This document shows, in pieces, positions 62,079 to 64,000 of a stretch of 64,000 bases of DNA; within the stretch, counting starts at the first letter, position 1, and the number at the start of each line of letters is the position of its first letter. The stretch is from NCBI RefSeq assembly GCF_000686805.1, contig NZ_KK366018.1, positions 161,759 through 225,758 of the forward strand, given 5' to 3'. The notes below the pieces were generated by a model. The model was not told the origin of the DNA. It was given only the letters and a program-made list of their open reading frames with translations, and made no database searches. The position numbers were made by a program, and so were the translations under genes. The DNA comes from Bacillus sp. UNC41MFS5 (lineage in GTDB: Bacteria > Bacillota > Bacilli > Bacillales_B > DSM-18226).

Positions 62079-64000
62079 GTGGCAAGGAATCAGCAAGTTT
62101 TTGATTATAATGATGATGCCATACAGGTACTAGAGGGTCTTGAGGCGGTTAGGAAACGACCAGGAATGTACATTGGCAGCACCGATTCACGCGGTCTTCA
62201 CCATCTTGTTTATGAGATTGTCGACAATTCTGTCGATGAAGCACTTGGTGGATTTGGTGATCAAATCATTGTCAAAATTCATAAAGATAATTCAATTAGT
62301 GTCAATGACCGTGGACGCGGAATGCCTACTGGTATGCACAAAATGGGGAAACCGACACCAGAGGTTATCTTGACCGTGCTTCATGCCGGCGGAAAGTTCG
62401 GCCAAGGCGGTTATAAAACAAGCGGTGGTTTGCACGGAGTGGGTGCATCTGTTGTTAATGCCTTATCAGAATGGTTAACTGTCACCATCAAAAGAGACGG
62501 TTTCGTATATGAACAGCGTTTTGAAAATGGAGGGAAACCCGCAACTACCCTCGAAAAAATCGGCAAAACCAATCAAACGGGAACAACGATTCATTTCAAA
62601 CCAGATCCAACTATTTTTTCAACGACCACTTTTAATTTCGAAACGTTATGTGAGAGGTTAAGGGAGTCAGCCTTCTTGTTAAAAGGTTTGAAAATCGAAA
62701 TTATCGATGACCGAAATGATTTCCATGAAGTCTTTCATTATGAAAATGGGATTGAAGCGTTCGTTGCCTATTTAAACGAAGAGAAGGATGTCCTCCATCC
62801 AGTTGTCAGTTTAGAGGGTTCTCAGCATGGAATTGAAGTGGATTTTGCCTTTCAATTTAATGATGGTTATTCAGAAAATGTCCTCTCCTTTGTAAATAAT
62901 GTCCGTACAAGAGATGGCGGTACCCATGAGGCCGGGGCAAAAACAGCGATGACGAGGGTATTTAATGATTATGCTCGTAAGGTTTCATTCTTAAAAGACA
63001 AAGACAAAAACCTTGATGGTGCAGATATCCGCGAAGGATTATCGGCAATTATCTCCGTTCGAATCCCGGAAGAATTGCTCCAGTTTGAAGGACAAACAAA
63101 AGGGAAATTGGGAACAAGTGAAGCTAGGTCAGCCGTCGATTCAGTTGTTTCTGAGCACCTCTCCTATTTTCTAGAAGAGAACCCTGATATTAGCTCCCTG
63201 CTTATCAAAAAATCGATCAAAGCCTATCAAGCAAGAGAGGCGGCCAGAAAAGCACGTGAGGACGCTCGTAGCGGAAAAAAACGCAAGCGTTCGGATGCTG
63301 TTTTGTCTGGTAAACTAACACCCGCCCAATCACGAAATCCGCAAAGGAACGAACTCTACCTGGTGGAGGGTGATTCCGCAGGAGGTTCAGCGAAACAGGG
63401 ACGTGATCGACGTTTTCAAGCAGTCCTTCCACTAAGAGGTAAAGTCATTAATACCGAAAAAGCTAAGCTTGCTGATATTTTTAAGAATGAAGAAATCAAT
63501 ACGATTATCCATGCCATCGGCGGTGGAGTTGGTTCCGATTTCAGTGTGGAAGACATCAATTATGACAAAATTGTCATTATGACCGATGCCGATACAGATG
63601 GAGCACATATTCAAGTTCTACTGCTTACTTTCTTTTATCGCTATATGAAGCCATTGTTAGAAGCAGGAAAAGTGTTTATTGCCCTGCCGCCGCTGTATAA
63701 GGTGAGTAAAGGGACAGGCAAAAAGGAAATCATTGAATACGCATGGAGTGATGATGATCTCCAGGATGCTATAAAAAAAGTTGGCAGAGGCTATATCATT
63801 CAACGTTATAAAGGACTGGGCGAAATGAACGCCGACCAACTTTGGGATACAACGATGGATCCAGAAACACGCACTTTGATTCGTGTGAAAATTGATGATG
63901 CTGCAAGAGCGGAACGCCGGGTAACCACTCTGATGGGTGATAAGGTGGAACCGCGCCGCAAATGGATAGAAAGTAATGTAGCATTTGGCTTAGAAGAGGA
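62079..64000 (+). CDS. parE: DNA topoisomerase IV subunit B, 3' end cut by window edge
   Basis: About 640 codons of ParE, the ATPase subunit that with ParC decatenates daughter chromosomes. GHKL ATP site: YEIVDNSVDEALGG, DRGRGMPTGMH and GGLHGVGASVVNALS. The QTK loop is GQTKGKLG. The Toprim domain has YLVEGDSAGGSAKQGRDR and IMTDADTDGAHI. The RKRPGMYIGST start and LEGLEAVRKR fit ParE. GTG 62079 follows gaaaggggt. Only about 15 residues should be missing compared with B. subtilis ParE (655 aa). parC is expected just outside. Confidence 0.95.
   Translation, partial: MARNQQVFDYNDDAIQVLEGLEAVRKRPGMYIGSTDSRGLHHLVYEIVDNSVDEALGGFGDQIIVKIHKDNSISVNDRGRGMPTGMHKMGKPTPEVILTVLHAGGKFGQGGYKTSGGLHGVGASVVNALSEWLTVTIKRDGFVYEQRFENGGKPATTLEKIGKTNQTGTTIHFKPDPTIFSTTTFNFETLCERLRESAFLLKGLKIEIIDDRNDFHEVFHYENGIEAFVAYLNEEKDVLHPVVSLEGSQHGIEVDFAFQFNDGYSENVLSFVNNVRTRDGGTHEAGAKTAMTRVFNDYARKVSFLKDKDKNLDGADIREGLSAIISVRIPEELLQFEGQTKGKLGTSEARSAVDSVVSEHLSYFLEENPDISSLLIKKSIKAYQAREAARKAREDARSGKKRKRSDAVLSGKLTPAQSRNPQRNELYLVEGDSAGGSAKQGRDRRFQAVLPLRGKVINTEKAKLADIFKNEEINTIIHAIGGGVGSDFSVEDINYDKIVIMTDADTDGAHIQVLLLTFFYRYMKPLLEAGKVFIALPPLYKVSKGTGKKEIIEYAWSDDDLQDAIKKVGRGYIIQRYKGLGEMNADQLWDTTMDPETRTLIRVKIDDAARAERRVTTLMGDKVEPRRKWIESNVAFGLEE

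Overview
The window is chromosomal DNA of a low-GC, endospore-forming Bacillaceae bacterium (Bacillus/Neobacillus type). The evidence is spore coat, germination and small acid-soluble spore protein genes, Bacillus-style ribosome binding sites, a guanine riboswitch upstream of xpt-pbuX, and long conserved gene order with Bacillus subtilis (tuaABCDEFGH; cotM-sspP-sspO-citB; yneN-sspN-tlp-yneP-yneQ-plsY-yneT-parE). There are no phage genes, no intact transposase, no CRISPR array, and no rRNA or tRNA that I can recognise.

Layout. 0-6.3 kb is a spore coat locus: the coat kinase gene cotH, two CotB-type genes and a related Sm-like-domain gene on the minus strand, and a divergent, very long Ser/Gly-rich CotG-like gene. 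CotH phosphorylates serine-rich coat proteins in B. subtilis, so this is a kinase next to its probable substrates. 6.3-13 kb holds a MITE-like repeat, an ArsB/NhaD-family permease with an unusual structured leader, a VanZ-like gene, a wrecked dsdA, a ParA-like protein without a normal P-loop, methionine aminopeptidase, and a MerR regulator next to a CNNM/CorC-type transporter. 13-22 kb is a complete teichuronic acid operon (tuaA-H) with PhoP-box-like repeats in front. 22-33 kb carries a short TatA-like gene, a second ArsB/NhaD permease, a DD-carboxypeptidase-like protein, an MFS exporter, a PhnCDE-type ABC importer and two germination genes.

33-44 kb holds xpt-pbuX, a nitronate monooxygenase, the threonine-to-glycine pair kbl-tdh, and a selenium segment. 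The selenium segment contains selD with an in-frame UGA at the catalytic position, a SelW/Rdx-type gene read through an in-frame UGA in a CxxU motif, and selA. Ordinary ORF calling truncates or misses both UGA genes. The ABC importer at 28-31 kb resembles transporters proposed to import selenate or other oxyanions, so it may feed this pathway. selB and selC were not seen.

44-64 kb is mostly core: citB, a phosphotransferase, an ABC-F ribosome-protection gene behind a transcription attenuator, mtnA, yneN, small spore proteins, a double-AAA SpoVK-like protein, lipid and envelope genes, a GGDEF protein and parE, which runs off the right edge.

The strongest points are the two UGA-containing selenoprotein genes, the CotH/CotB/CotG-like module with its extreme repeats, and several RNA-level control elements. 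Everything here comes from reading the sequence; no database search was run.
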